A DNA stretch of 64,000 nt from Verrucomicrobiia bacterium (GCA_030431475.1 JAUIJD010000017.1:1-64000), one strand, 5' to 3'. Counted from the first letter of the stretch, positions 33,623 through 43,433 are shown. Made by a program: numbers and translations. The notes: generated by a model from the letters alone, not told the origin.

Positions 33623-35104
33623 TCAGCGCCCCCCCAGCCAATCGACGATCCCTTCCTCCATGTAGTCGTAGAACGGATTGTAGCGCAGCCGCAGGATCTG
33701 GCCGTCGGAGATGCGCAGCACCCCCGCCTCGCCGCGCAGCCTGAGGTCGCCGAGCGGAAGCGGAAGCTCGCCGTCGTCGTTCGGTCCGTAGAGCGGGTCG
33801 TCCGAGGTGAAGGGCAGCGCGGCATGGGCGAGGGAGAACAGACCCGGAGGCCATGAGAACCCGAGCTCGCGTTCACCCACCTGCCCCTCTTCCCGGCGCT
33901 TCTCAACGAGCTGCGCGGTCCCGGTCGTGCGGTTGCTCACGAGCGTCGCGGCGTAGGCGTGCGCCCCGTCTTCAAAGACCGGACGGAAGGCCTTCTCGTA
34001 GTCGTGCTTGACCAGGTTCTGCGTCCAGGTCGCGCGGTTCACATCGAAGATGAGCAGCTCGCTCCCCGAGTCCGGCAGGCGGCCGTAGAGCCCGTCGACG
34101 AGGTCGGACAGCCGCACCGTCGCATCGATCGCCGACACGCTGGCATGCACCGGGGGAAACTCCGTCATCCGTCCCTCCTTCTCGAGCCGTGCCAGACCTT
34201 TCTCAACCCGCTGGGTCATCCGGAAGGCCTGCACGCTCGCATTCATCGGCCACGACGAGTACTTGTAGGGGTCGATGGCGGCGTTCACGGCCGACCAGTG
34301 GGCCCGGTCGTCGCCGGACACGCCGGCGATCCAGTCGTGGTAGCGGGTGATTTCCGCCAGCGGCGTGATCCCGATCATCGGCGAGATCAGCACGAGCGCA
34401 TCGGGCACCGGCAGCTCCCCGTCCTCGATGGACTCGATGGTGTAGTTCACCGTCAAGGCCCCGCCGTTCGAAAAGCCGGCGACCATCATCGGCGCTCCCT
34501 CCGGCAGGCGCTCCCGCAGATCCCGGGCCGCCACGCGCACCGCCGCGGTCCAGTCCTCCCACTCCACCTGGGCCAGCGCGCCGGGGCAGGTCCCGTGGCC
34601 GGGCACCCGCAGCAGCATCACGGTGTAGCCTTCGGCAAAAAACCTCTCACTCAGTCCCCGGAAGGCGTAGGGCGAGTCGCTCAGCCCGTGGATCATCAGC
34701 ACCCCGCCTTTCGGCTGCGCCGCCTCGCGCACCAGGCTCCGGTTCCAGTCGCGCTCGCCGTGATGGCTCGGATGACAGATCGAATCCGGATTGAACCGGC
34801 AAACCTCACCCGCCTCGCGCCCCTTCCACGGTCCGTCGATGAAGGCGTCGAGCTCCGCGAAGACCCGCTCCTCCTGCGCCAAGTAGTCGTCGAAGTCGTA
34901 GTCATCGGCCTCATCGTCTGCCGTGAACTCCGATGCCGGATGGTCCCGATGCCAGCCGTCGAGCTCGGGCAGCGACCCGGCGAACTGCGACCAGCCGTAG
35001 AAGACCGCGAAGACCACCAGCGTGATCGTCACCAGAACCGCCAGCACCCCTGCCAGGATCAGGCGCCGGAGCAGCTTCTTGCTCATCGTTTTCCACGTCG
35101 ACAT
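33623..35104 (-). CDS. Membrane-anchored alpha/beta hydrolase
   Basis: A 493-residue protein with an N-terminal signal anchor ([20 protein letters not shown]). The hydrolase fold follows: [16 protein letters not shown] (oxyanion HG), [12 protein letters not shown], the nucleophile elbow GFSNGG, and an aspartate-containing strand later ([10 protein letters not shown]). A catalytic His is likely in the C-terminal half ([14 protein letters not shown]), though I cannot assign it with certainty. GHGTCPG and GFSNGG resemble monoglyceride-lipase or carboxylesterase-like proteins. It is probably periplasmic-facing and acts on an ester of unknown nature. The start was taken as the ATG at 35104; another at 35086 is possible. 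Divergent from the sulfatase at 35209. Confidence 0.8.
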   Translation of the reverse strand: MSTWKTMSKKLLRRLILAGVLAVLVTITLVVFAVFYGWSQFAGSLPELDGWHRDHPASEFTADDEADDYDFDDYLAQEERVFAELDAFIDGPWKGREAGEVCRFNPDSICHPSHHGERDWNRSLVREAAQPKGGVLMIHGLSDSPYAFRGLSERFFAEGYTVMLLRVPGHGTCPGALAQVEWEDWTAAVRVAARDLRERLPEGAPMMVAGFSNGGALTVNYTIESIEDGELPVPDALVLISPMIGITPLAEITRYHDWIAGVSGDDRAHWSAVNAAIDPYKYSSWPMNASVQAFRMTQRVEKGLARLEKEGRMTEFPPVHASVSAIDATVRLSDLVDGLYGRLPDSGSELLIFDVNRATWTQNLVKHDYEKAFRPVFEDGAHAYAATLVSNRTTGTAQLVEKRREEGQVGERELGFSWPPGLFSLAHAALPFTSDDPLYGPNDDGELPLPLGDLRLRGEAGVLRISDGQILRLRYNPFYDYMEEGIVDWLGGR

Positions 35105-35208
35105 GCCGCGCAGCCTACCCGGATGGGCGCCCGCGACAAGAACTCCACCCCCCGCGAGCCGCCCCACCGGCTGCAAGTTCCACCCCCAAGCCGACGTTCC
35201 CCCGCATC

Positions 35209-36543
35209 ATGAAGGCATTCTTGTGGATCGCGCTCCTCAGCTCGCTGGCCAGCGCCCGACCCCTCAACGTGCTCGTCCTCTACGCCGACGACTGGCGCCA
35301 CGACACGCTCGGCGTCGCGGGTCATCCGGTGGTCGAGACCCCGAACCTCGATCGCCTCGCCGGCGAGGGCGTGCGTTTCACCTCCAACTGCGTGACCACC
35401 TCGATCTGCGGCGTCAGCCGCGCCTGCCTCTACACCGGCCAGTGGATGTCCCGCCACGGCTGCCGCGGTTTCAACCGGTTCGAGACGCCGTGGAAGCAGA
35501 CCTACCCCGGCATGCTCCGCGCGAACGGCTACCACGTCGGCCACGTCGGCAAATGGCACAACGGGAAGTTCCCCGCCGACCGCTTCGACTACGGCCGCGC
35601 CTATTACGGAAAGCACTGGTACGAACTCCCCGACGGCCGCCGCGTCCACGTCACGCAGCGCAACGAGGAAGACGCGCTGGATTTCCTCCGCCGCCGCCCG
35701 AAGGACCGGCCCTTCGTCCTCACCGTCGCCTTCTTCGCCACCCACGCCGAGGACTCCCACCCCGACCAGTTCCTGCCGCAGCCGCAAAGCATGGAGCTCT
35801 ACCGGGACCTCACCATCCCCGTCCCGGCCAACGCCACCGAGGCCTCCTGGAAACGCCTGCCGGACTTCTTCGACGAACAGAACGAAGGCCGCAACCGCTG
35901 GCACTGGCGCTTCGACACCCCGGAGAAACACCAGCGGATGATGAAGAACTACTACCGCCTCGCCACCGAGGTCGACGCCACCTGCGGCAAGGTGCTCGAC
36001 GAGCTGGAAAAGCAGGGCGTGCTCGACGACACGCTGGTCGTCTTCACCACCGACAACGGCTACTACCACGGCGAGCACGGGCTGGCCGACAAGTGGTATC
36101 CGCACCAGGAAAGCATCCGCGTCCCGCTCATCGTCCGCGACCCGCGCATGCCCGAGGAAAAGCACGGCACCACCGACGAGGCGTTCACCCTCAGCGTCGA
36201 TCTCGCCCCCACCTTCCTCACCGCCGCCGGACTGCCGGTGCCCGACACCATGCAGGGCCGCGACATCGCCCCGCTCTATCTCGAGGAGGACCGTCCCGAC
36301 TGGCGCGACGAGTTCTACTATGAACATCCGACGTTGCGGGACGCCGACTTCATCCCCGCCTCCGAGGCGCTCGTCCGCAAGGACTGGAAATACATGTACT
36401 GGCCCGAGGCCGACCTCGAACAGCTCTTCGACCTCGTGAACGACCCCCGCGAGGAAAGGGACCTCGCCGCCGATCCCGACCAGGCCGATCGCCTCGCCGC
36501 GATGCGCCAGCGCTTCCGCGAACTCAAGAAGAAGGCGCAGTAG
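35209..36543 (+). CDS. Secreted sulfatase (type I, formylglycine)
   Basis: A 444-residue protein with a signal peptide ([16 protein letters not shown]). The metal-binding opening is [16 protein letters not shown]; the modification motif is Cys67 in [12 protein letters not shown], where the third position is Val instead of the usual Pro or Ala. [13 protein letters not shown] and [12 protein letters not shown] supply further active-site residues. Sulfatases of this class hydrolyse sulfate esters in algal or animal polysaccharides after Cys conversion to formylglycine by an FGE enzyme, not in this window. The C-terminal [20 protein letters not shown] is typical. Choice-of-substrate information is absent. 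It is divergent from the hydrolase gene. Confidence 0.92.
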   Translation: MKAFLWIALLSSLASARPLNVLVLYADDWRHDTLGVAGHPVVETPNLDRLAGEGVRFTSNCVTTSICGVSRACLYTGQWMSRHGCRGFNRFETPWKQTYPGMLRANGYHVGHVGKWHNGKFPADRFDYGRAYYGKHWYELPDGRRVHVTQRNEEDALDFLRRRPKDRPFVLTVAFFATHAEDSHPDQFLPQPQSMELYRDLTIPVPANATEASWKRLPDFFDEQNEGRNRWHWRFDTPEKHQRMMKNYYRLATEVDATCGKVLDELEKQGVLDDTLVVFTTDNGYYHGEHGLADKWYPHQESIRVPLIVRDPRMPEEKHGTTDEAFTLSVDLAPTFLTAAGLPVPDTMQGRDIAPLYLEEDRPDWRDEFYYEHPTLRDADFIPASEALVRKDWKYMYWPEADLEQLFDLVNDPREERDLAADPDQADRLAAMRQRFRELKKKAQ

Positions 36544-36549
36544 CAAGAA

Positions 36550-36575
36550 GGACCGCGTGGCTCCCGCCGCGCATC
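36550..36575. repeat. Copy of a dispersed repeat (26 bp exact match to 20254-20279)
   Basis: The stretch from GGACCGCGTGGCTCCC to CGCGCATC is the exact reverse complement of 20254-20279, which lies in the signal-peptide codons of the TSP3 gene. A shorter 17-base match (GGAGCCACGCGGTCCTT) is at 6174-6190. This copy lies right after the sulfatase stop, in a gap of 127 bp. It is probably a short interspersed REP-type sequence. Confidence 0.6.
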
Positions 36576-36670
36576 ACGCCAGTCCAGGAAGCCCGCAGCG
36601 AAACAGGCCACCGCGCACCCCGCCCAAGGTCAGGACCAGGGTCCCGACAGATGCCCGGCCCGGCCCCACT

Positions 36671-38029
36671 TCAAACAAATCCCCAAAGCAACAAGGCCAT
36701 CCCGAGTCCGACCACGGAGATGATGGTCTCCGCCACCGTCCACGACTTGAGCGTTTGTTTCTCCGTCAGCTTCAGGTAGCGGCTGATCATCCAGAAACCG
36801 CTGTCGTTCACGTGCGAGGCGGTCGTCGCCCCCGCCGCGATCGCCGCCACGAGCAGGGCCAGGCGCATCGGGCTGAGGTCGGCGTTTTCCACGATGGGCG
36901 CCATCAGGGCGGCTCCGGCGGTCATCGCCACCGTCGCCGAGCCCTGGCTCACCCGCACCACCGCGGTGAGCAGCCACGCCAGCGCCACGTAGCCGATCGG
37001 CAGCGCGGCCATGCTTTCCGCCAGCTTGGGGCCGGCCCCGCTATCGACCAGGATCTGCTTGAAGACCCCGCCCGCTCCGGTGACGAGGATGATGATCCCC
37101 GCCGGCCCGAGCGCCTTGGTCGCCATCTCCTGGATCGCCCCACGGCTGGCCTTCATCCGGAACGACATCACCGCCATCGAGGCCAGCGTCGAGAGCACCA
37201 GCGCGACGATGGGGTGGCCGACGAAAGCAAGCACCGCATGCCATGACTCGCGGTCCTCCTTGCCGAGCTTCAGGTCCGCCAGCGACGCCGCGAGGATGAG
37301 CACGATCGGTGCGAGGATCAGCGTCAGCGTGATCCACGCCATGGCCCGGTCGGCAGGCGCTTCCTCTTCATCCTCGATCGGTTCCGGCACCTCAAGCTTC
37401 AGACGCGGCACGATCCATTTCCCAAACAAGGGCCCCGCCAGGATCGCGCCCGGCAGGCCGCAGACGATGCCGGCGAGAATCACCGGCCCGAGTGAGACGC
37501 CGAGGTACTCCGCCACGATGATCGGTCCGGGCGTCGGCGGCACGAAGGAGTGTGTCACCGCCAGCCCCGCCAGCAGCGGCAGACCGAAATAAAAGGCCGG
37601 CTTCCCCTGGCTGCGCCCGAGGGCGAAGAGCAGCGGACAGAGGATGACCAGCGCGGTGTCGAGGAACACCGGAATCGAGATCAGAAAGCCCGCCACCATC
37701 AGCGCCCACGGCGCGCCCTTCGGGCCGGTCAGGCGGATCATCCAGTCCGCCAAGGCCCGGGCCCCGCCCGAGTGCTCGAGCATCGCGCCAAAGACCGCGC
37801 CGAGGCCGACCAGCGTCGCCACCAGTCCGAGCGCCCCGGCCATGCCATCGACGATCGAGGCCGGGATGTCATCCACCGGCATGCCCACCGCCACCGCAAA
37901 GGCGAGGCTCGAGACCAGCAGCGCGACGAAGGCCTGCCAGCGCAGCCACAGGATGAGCACCAGCAGCAGCCCGATCGCGCCGGCCACGGCGATCACGGGG
38001 TGGTCGGAAAGCAACACGGCCGTCATCAT
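36671..38029 (-). CDS. GntP-family gluconate/idonate:proton symporter
   Basis: A 452-residue inner-membrane protein with about 12-14 hydrophobic helices. GntP signatures are seen: GLGAVFGAMLEHSGGARALA, FLISIPVFLDTALVILCPL, THSFVPPTPGPIIVAEYLG and GSATVAMTAGAALMAP. The family imports gluconate, idonate, glycerate or similar aldonates with protons. The gene is translationally coupled (4-bp ATGA overlap) to the SDR gene upstream, and that gene follows the zinc dehydrogenase gene by 3 bp. The order dehydrogenase, SDR, GntP matches idnD-idnO-idnT of the L-idonate pathway in E. coli, so an idonate or related sugar-acid importer (IdnT-like) is the best call. Confidence 0.9.
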   Translation of the reverse strand: MMTAVLLSDHPVIAVAGAIGLLLVLILWLRWQAFVALLVSSLAFAVAVGMPVDDIPASIVDGMAGALGLVATLVGLGAVFGAMLEHSGGARALADWMIRLTGPKGAPWALMVAGFLISIPVFLDTALVILCPLLFALGRSQGKPAFYFGLPLLAGLAVTHSFVPPTPGPIIVAEYLGVSLGPVILAGIVCGLPGAILAGPLFGKWIVPRLKLEVPEPIEDEEEAPADRAMAWITLTLILAPIVLILAASLADLKLGKEDRESWHAVLAFVGHPIVALVLSTLASMAVMSFRMKASRGAIQEMATKALGPAGIIILVTGAGGVFKQILVDSGAGPKLAESMAALPIGYVALAWLLTAVVRVSQGSATVAMTAGAALMAPIVENADLSPMRLALLVAAIAAGATTASHVNDSGFWMISRYLKLTEKQTLKSWTVAETIISVVGLGMALLLWGFV

Positions 38030-38835
38030 GAATCCGCCGGGCTTGGGTTTGCGCCGGGCCCGGGCACGGCCTTTACCGCGCCGACGGAAATGCCGCCATC
38101 CACCAGCAGCGTCTGCCCGGTCACGTAGGCGCTGGCAGCGCTGGCGAGGAAAACGAGCGCCCCATCGAGGTCGCCCGGCGCCCCGGGTCGCTTCAGCGGG
38201 ATCCTCTCGGTTAGATAAGCCACCCAGCTCTCGTCCTCATACATCACCGCGTTCTGCGCTGTCTTGAACCATCCCGGCGCCAGGCAATTCACCGTCACGC
38301 CATACTTCCCCCAATCGTCGGCCAGACTCATGGTGAGTTGTTTCACCCCGCCACGACTCGCGCCGTACGGACCGAGCCCCGCGTAGCCGCTCACGCAGGT
38401 CACCGAGCCGATGTTGATGATCCGCCCGTAGCCGCATTCGACCATCCGCCGCGCGCAGGCCTGGGCGACGAAGAACACGCCGCGCAGATTGGTATCGAGC
38501 ACCGTGTTCCATTCGTCCCAGGTCACCTCGAGCGCCGGCTTGCGCACGTTGCAGCCGGCGTTGTTCACGAGAACGTCGATCTTGCCCGCTGCGCTCCACG
38601 CCGCCTCCACCGCCGCCTCGATGCTCTCCGGATCGCGCACCTCGAGCGCCACCGGCCAGGCCCGACGCCCCAGGGCCTCGATCTCCGAAACGGTCTCCGC
38701 GAGGTCCTCCGGCTTGCGCGCCGTCACCACCACATCCGCTCCCTCGCGCGCCAGCGCCCGCGCGAAGCCTTTCCCCAGCCCGCGACTCGCCCCGGTCACC
38801 AGCGCCACCCTGCCCGTCAGATCAAATGCACTCAT
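38026..38835 (-). CDS. SDR oxidoreductase, gluconate 5-dehydrogenase-like (IdnO-type)
   Basis: A 269-residue cytoplasmic SDR. The NAD(P) site is VALVTGASRGLGKGFARAL, followed by LVNNAGCNVRKPALEVTWD and INIGSVTCVSGY (catalytic Ser). The active-site block reads Tyr157-GAS-Arg161 (YGASRGGVKQLTMSLADDWG), so the usual YxxxK lysine is an arginine. The C-terminal LASAASAYVTGQTLLVDGG is standard. By context it would reduce 5-keto-gluconate to gluconate, between the dehydrogenase and the gluconate pathway. It overlaps the GntP gene by 4 bp. The K-to-R change could lower or alter activity. Confidence 0.85.
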   Translation of the reverse strand: MSAFDLTGRVALVTGASRGLGKGFARALAREGADVVVTARKPEDLAETVSEIEALGRRAWPVALEVRDPESIEAAVEAAWSAAGKIDVLVNNAGCNVRKPALEVTWDEWNTVLDTNLRGVFFVAQACARRMVECGYGRIINIGSVTCVSGYAGLGPYGASRGGVKQLTMSLADDWGKYGVTVNCLAPGWFKTAQNAVMYEDESWVAYLTERIPLKRPGAPGDLDGALVFLASAASAYVTGQTLLVDGGISVGAVKAVPGPGANPSPADS

Positions 38836-38838
38836 CGC

Positions 38839-39864
38839 TCAGTCCTCCTCCACACGCCCCGGAGCGATCAAGACTTTCAACGCCCCCTTCCGTCCCGCCG
38901 CCGCGAAAGCTTCGACGCCCGCTTCGATCGGATGCGTTCCGGAAATCAAGGGCCGCACGCGGATCGAGCCATCGGCGATCGCCGCCAGCGCCTCGGGATA
39001 CTCGCCGGCGATCGCACAACTCCCGAGCACATCCAGCTCACGCGTCACCACCGCCTGCAAGGGCAGCGGCACCTCCGGTGAGAGGTTTCCCACCAGCACC
39101 ACACGCCCGCCTTTCCTCACCGAATTCACCGCCAGCCCGACCGTCGCCGCCACCCCGACCACTTCGAAGGCCACCTCGAAGGCCACCTCGAAATCCCCCG
39201 CTTCAAACGCCTCCGGCGCGAAGGCCTCCTCCGCCCCGAGCTGCATCGCCAGCGCCCGCCGATCCGCATCCAGATCCACCGCGACCACCTGCTCCGCCCC
39301 CGCGCGCTTCGCGGCCTGCACCACCAGCAGGCCGATCAACCCGGCACCCACCACCAGCACGCTCTTCCCGGCCAGCTCCCCCGCCCGCCTCACCGCGTGC
39401 AAGGCCACGCCCACCGGCTCGGCGAAGGCCGCCTCGGAAAAGGAAAGCCCCTCCGGCAGCCGATGCACGATCCGCTCCGGCACCACCACATACTCGGCGA
39501 AGGCCCCATCGCGGCGAAACTCACCGCACGACACGCCGACCACCTGACGCCGGTCGCAGAGATTCACGCGCCCCTCGCGACAGAAGCCGCACTCGCCGCA
39601 CCACACCGTCGAGTCGAAGGTCACCCGCTCCCCCGCTTTCCAATCCCCGACGCCCTCGCCCCGCGCCTCCACCACCCCGCTCGCCTCGTGACCCATGATC
39701 ACCGGCGGGAGGCGCCGCCCGCTGCTGCCGTCCATCCCGTGCAGATCGCTGCCGCAAATCCCGCAGGCCCTCACCGCGATCCGCAGCTCCCCCGGCCCCG
39801 GTTCCGGAGCTTCCCGCTCCACCACCTCCAGCCGCGACGCCGCCACCAGTTCCAAGGCCTTCAT
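38839..39864 (-). CDS. Zinc-binding alcohol dehydrogenase, L-idonate/sorbitol dehydrogenase-like (IdnD-type)
   Basis: A 341-residue MDR-family enzyme. Catalytic zinc region ACGICGSDLHGMDG and GHEASGVV; structural zinc CGECGFCREGRVNLC with four cysteines; Rossmann fold VLVVGAGLIGLLVVQAAK and the NAD-selective VAVDLDADR. It would oxidise a sugar-acid or polyol hydroxyl, L-idonate by analogy with the operon. The start at 39864 (MKALELVAASRLEV) is the first that fits the family. A 12-bp tandem duplication (39165-39188) gives FEVAFEVAFEVV in the cofactor domain. It is the first gene of a tight three-gene operon. No regulator gene is adjacent. Confidence 0.87.
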   Translation of the reverse strand: MKALELVAASRLEVVEREAPEPGPGELRIAVRACGICGSDLHGMDGSSGRRLPPVIMGHEASGVVEARGEGVGDWKAGERVTFDSTVWCGECGFCREGRVNLCDRRQVVGVSCGEFRRDGAFAEYVVVPERIVHRLPEGLSFSEAAFAEPVGVALHAVRRAGELAGKSVLVVGAGLIGLLVVQAAKRAGAEQVVAVDLDADRRALAMQLGAEEAFAPEAFEAGDFEVAFEVAFEVVGVAATVGLAVNSVRKGGRVVLVGNLSPEVPLPLQAVVTRELDVLGSCAIAGEYPEALAAIADGSIRVRPLISGTHPIEAGVEAFAAAGRKGALKVLIAPGRVEED

Positions 39865-39915
39865 CGGCGCAGCCTCCCCTCCGCCCCCCATCGCGGCAAG
39901 ACAGAAGGAAGCCCC

Positions 39916-40095
39916 CCTTCCGGAGCATCGACATTCCCGTCGATCACCCAACGCACCCCCCACCCCACATCGGTCCTTCAACACCCCTTCGAGAATGGGG
40001 AGAGCGGGATTCCATCCCGCTGCCGCAAGCTGCCCGCGACCCCTTTCCGCCCCGCCGGGTGACCACCACCCATCCCGAACGGACCCTTTCGATTG
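39916..40095. repeat. Hairpin repeats upstream of the idonate operon, shared with 43-50 kb
   Basis: Two elements are seen. CCTTCCGGAGCATCGACATT begins a 29-base repeat (39916-39944) that recurs at 44238-44266; its 3' part folds as ATCGAC-n6-GTCGAT. At 39995-40095 there is a degenerate copy of the start of the large inverted-repeat element of 43.5 and 50.0 kb, including the GCGGGATTCCATCCCGC hairpin (40004-40020). The gap 39865-40132 has no gene; the operon promoter must be near 39870-39915. Confidence 0.65.
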
Positions 40096-40132
40096 GAATC
40101 CAACCGATCGGCAACCTGCGAAATCGATTCGC

Positions 40133-40612
40133 TCAGCGCCACGAAGGCGATCTGCCAAAGACCTTTCCGAACCTCCCCTTGTCCGGAATGTCGCCCAGCA
40201 GGTCGATGAAGATCGGGGGGCCGCCCTTCACCGGAACCCAGAGCCGTGGCGCATGGAGACTGCCGTAGTCGGTCTGTGCATGCTCCCGGAACTTCGGCCG
40301 CCCGATTCGCGTGGCCACGATGCGCCGTCTCCAGAAGCTCAGGGTCACAACCCGGATCACCCCGTCCGATCCACGATCAATCCGAACCGCGACCACCAGA
40401 CCAAAAAAAACCGCAGGCAGAAGGACCGGCATGGAAGTCGCGAACAGCCCCCAGGACCCTTTGAGAACGGAGTGAACCAGCAGGGTTCCTCCGCCGACCC
40501 CTGCCAGAAGAATCAACGTCCGCCAGATCCAGGCGATCCATCCATACCGGAACAGCACTTGCCACATCATCCGGACCAGGGTGGCGGTGTCATCCCGCTC
40601 TGTCACGACCAC
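40133..40612 (-). CDS. Small membrane protein of unknown function
   Basis: The 159-residue protein has two hydrophobic helices near residues 20-42 (WIAWIWRTLILLAGVGGG) and 58-76 (PVLLPAVFFGLVVAV), then a ~80-residue cytosolic domain resembling a PH-like or DUF-type beta domain (VIRVVTLSFWRRRIVATRIG, RLWVPVKGGPPIFIDLLGD). No family named with confidence. It stands alone, divergent from the beta-helix gene at 40917. Confidence 0.6.
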   Translation of the reverse strand: MVVTERDDTATLVRMMWQVLFRYGWIAWIWRTLILLAGVGGGTLLVHSVLKGSWGLFATSMPVLLPAVFFGLVVAVRIDRGSDGVIRVVTLSFWRRRIVATRIGRPKFREHAQTDYGSLHAPRLWVPVKGGPPIFIDLLGDIPDKGRFGKVFGRSPSWR

Positions 40613-40916
40613 TCCGGAACACTCCGGGAAAAATCGACTTGGGCCCCCTCCCGCTGCCCCTCCCTGTCATCCCACCGACGGATCACTCGGCAAGCAGGGG
40701 CATGAAGAGTCAGAGAAAACCCCGCGATCAGCTTCGAAGTGCCGCGTCCGTCCGCTGCCGAGCTGAAGACCCACGATGCTCTGGCGAGGTTGCCGCGACT
40801 CACCCCGCGGACCCGGCTCGGAGCGGCGTGGGAGTTTCTGGATTGCATCGATCGCCTCCGCCACCGAGCTTCGCCAGCCTATCCTCCGCACTTCTGCATC
40901 CGACGCTCCCGACGCC
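40613..40916. other. Intergenic region (304 bp) between divergent genes
   Basis: This gap lies between the starts of the small membrane protein and the beta-helix protein. It is of ordinary GC content. I see no strong hairpin, repeat or conserved frame; promoters for both genes are expected here but cannot be pinpointed. Confidence 0.4.
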
Positions 40917-43433
40917 ATGCGCTTTCCCATCCTCACATCAGTCCTTCTTTTCACCCTCCCTCTGCTCGCCAACACCCAGGTGGTCACCACCCTGGCAGAT
41001 GAAGACGACAGCCCGCCCGGTGCCCAGCTTTCCCTGCGGGAAGCCATTGCCAATGCCGATGACACCGACTCGGTGATCACCTTCAACGCCTCGCTGACCT
41101 CGGGGCGGATCATTCTCCAGGGATCGGATCTGGAAATCGACGACCCCGATCCCTTCAACGCCACCAACGGCACGCTCACCCTCGATGCCTCGGCGCTGGA
41201 CGAACCGATCATCATCTCCGGCCAGAGCCTGACCGGGGAGACGGAAGTCATCACGGTGAACGACCGCAGCCTGATCCTGAAAAACATCATCATCGAGGAG
41301 GCACCGCGCCATGGCATCAGCGCCACCTTTGGCGACAGCCACGACGTCACGCTCGAGGACTGCGTGCTGCGGAACAACGGCGCCTCGGGCGTCAACTTCA
41401 CGAGTCGCACCCTGACGATCGAACGCTGCGAGGTCCATGGCAACGGCCGCCGCTACGCGACGGGAGAGTCGGGCGCCTACGGGGTGCGCTTCTACTTCGG
41501 CCGATCGCTCGAGGCCCGCTCGTCGAGCATCTACCATAACTTCGGCGGCGGCATGGGGATCTCGGGAAACTCCGGGCGCTTCTTCACCGCCATCGTTTCG
41601 AACTGCACGGTGGCGGAAAACACCGCAGCGGGGCAGACGAGTGACGCTGCCGGGATCGAAACCAACGGCGCGATGGGGATGATCATTTCCGACTGCACCA
41701 TCGTCGACAACGTCGGCGGCGGCTTGGCGGGACGCGAGTCGCTGCGGCTCTACAACTGCATCGTCGCCCGCAATCTCCGGGCCGACGCGACCGCCTTGCT
41801 CAATATCATCGACAGCCCGCTGTCGCCGATCGACTCCGGCGGCTTCAACCTGACCGACAGCAATCCCTCCTCGCTGGATCACGTGGACGATGTGAAAAAC
41901 ACCGACCCGATGGTTTCGCGGCTCGGCTACTTCGGCGGCCCGGTCCTGACCTGCTACCCGATGGCCGGCTCGCCCGTGATCGATGGCGGCAACCCGAACC
42001 ACTCGATCGCCTTCTACCAGGGCTTCTACGACGGCCGCGGCTTCGAGCGGAATGCGAAGTCCTCCACGAATTCCGCCTCCACCCACCTGCGCGACATCGG
42101 CGCGGTGGAGGTCGACACCTCGGTGCTCTACACCGTCAACTCGACCGGCACCGACGGCCCCGCGACGCTCGACACCATGCTCGCCGCGCCCGGCGCATCC
42201 CACCGGCGGATCACCTTCGCGCCCTCGATGAGCGGGGCGACGATCCCGGTGAACTCGATCGAGATCCTCAACAACGCGCACATCGACTTCGACGCCAGCA
42301 ACCTCGCCGAGCCGGTCACCTTCGAGGCGACCAACAACCAGCGCGGCTTCTGGATCTGGGGCAATGCCACCGCCTCCTTCCAGAACTGCCGCTTCACCAC
42401 CGTGGGCACGACCGCTGCCGAACCGGGGGTCTTCATTTGGCCGGGCTCGAAGGCCGGCTTCTCCCGTTGCGTCTTCGAGGACTCGCAGCGCACGCAGATC
42501 TCCATCGGCACCTCCGCCGGGCTGAGGTCCCGCCTGCACCTCAACGAGTGCCGGTTTTCCGGAAACACCGCGGTCAACGGCCCGGCCATCCAGGGAGGCA
42601 CGCTCGCGCCGCCCACCCAGGTGTGGAACACGACCTTCAGTGGAAACGAAGTGACCTCCACCGGCGCCAGCGCCGCGATCACCACCTTCAGCGGCAACAG
42701 CCGGGCCATCGTCCATTTCCGCAACTCCACCTTCGATGGCGACGATGGCGGCCTCGCCGGCTCGGGCATCTGGGGCAATGCCTGCCGGCTGAACATCGAT
42801 TTCTGCACCTTCGCCGACTTCGCCGGCAAGGCCGCGATCACCCTGCAGGCGGCGAACCGCGACCGCATCACCAACAGCCTCTTCGCCGGCATCGTGCCCT
42901 CCGGCGCGGGCAGCAACGGCCTCGTCCACATCGCCTCCACCGCTTCGCCCGCCTTCTTCGAGGGCAACTGGGTCGATGCAGCCGGCCATCCCCCGGCGAT
43001 CGCCACCGAGGGCAGCTTCGGCCTCGCGCCGCTCGGCCATTACGGAGGTGAAATGCCGACCCGCCCGCTGCTGGTCGGGGCCTCGGTGAGCGGGGCGAAC
43101 CCCGATGCCGTCCGCCGCGCGCTCGACGCCCATCGCAGCAACGCCGGCATCAGCACCCTGCCGACTCCCGGCGCCGTGTGGGAGCCGGTGATCGTGGTGT
43201 CCTCCGACCTCGGGTTGAAGTTCCTCGAGATCGACGGCGCCCAGGCGCGACTTGAAATCACCGCCGACCCCTCGCTCGACCTGCAAATGTATGGCGGCAC
43301 CGATCTCTCCAGCCTCGCGCCCTTGGGCTCGAACTTCTCCACCTCCTCCACCGCCCCGGAGGACCACCTCTACAACCTCCCCCAGCCGCTCCCCGCGAAG
43401 TACTTCTTCCAGCTCCGCGAAGCCGGGCCGTGA
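40917..43433 (+). CDS. Secreted right-handed beta-helix protein with CSLREA-like start
   Basis: The 838-residue product has signal peptide MRFPILTSVLLFTLPLLAN. Directly after it, TLADEDDSPPGAQLSLREAI matches the CSLREA domain that opens many secreted beta-helix proteins. Two long stretches (about 85-430 and 445-740) show the repeating short-strand pattern of parallel beta-helices (VTLEDCVLRNNGASGVNFTS, ISDCTIVDNVGGGLAG, LHLNECRFSGNTAVNGPAI). A degenerate second CSLREA-like start (YTVNSTGTDGPATLDTM) marks the second helix, suggesting internal duplication. The C-terminus carries a form of the shared module (YGGTDLSSL ... KYFFQLRE). Beta-helices often bind or cleave polysaccharides; no catalytic residues could be assigned. 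Confidence 0.78.
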   Translation: MRFPILTSVLLFTLPLLANTQVVTTLADEDDSPPGAQLSLREAIANADDTDSVITFNASLTSGRIILQGSDLEIDDPDPFNATNGTLTLDASALDEPIIISGQSLTGETEVITVNDRSLILKNIIIEEAPRHGISATFGDSHDVTLEDCVLRNNGASGVNFTSRTLTIERCEVHGNGRRYATGESGAYGVRFYFGRSLEARSSSIYHNFGGGMGISGNSGRFFTAIVSNCTVAENTAAGQTSDAAGIETNGAMGMIISDCTIVDNVGGGLAGRESLRLYNCIVARNLRADATALLNIIDSPLSPIDSGGFNLTDSNPSSLDHVDDVKNTDPMVSRLGYFGGPVLTCYPMAGSPVIDGGNPNHSIAFYQGFYDGRGFERNAKSSTNSASTHLRDIGAVEVDTSVLYTVNSTGTDGPATLDTMLAAPGASHRRITFAPSMSGATIPVNSIEILNNAHIDFDASNLAEPVTFEATNNQRGFWIWGNATASFQNCRFTTVGTTAAEPGVFIWPGSKAGFSRCVFEDSQRTQISIGTSAGLRSRLHLNECRFSGNTAVNGPAIQGGTLAPPTQVWNTTFSGNEVTSTGASAAITTFSGNSRAIVHFRNSTFDGDDGGLAGSGIWGNACRLNIDFCTFADFAGKAAITLQAANRDRITNSLFAGIVPSGAGSNGLVHIASTASPAFFEGNWVDAAGHPPAIATEGSFGLAPLGHYGGEMPTRPLLVGASVSGANPDAVRRALDAHRSNAGISTLPTPGAVWEPVIVVSSDLGLKFLEIDGAQARLEITADPSLDLQMYGGTDLSSLAPLGSNFSTSSTAPEDHLYNLPQPLPAKYFFQLREAGP

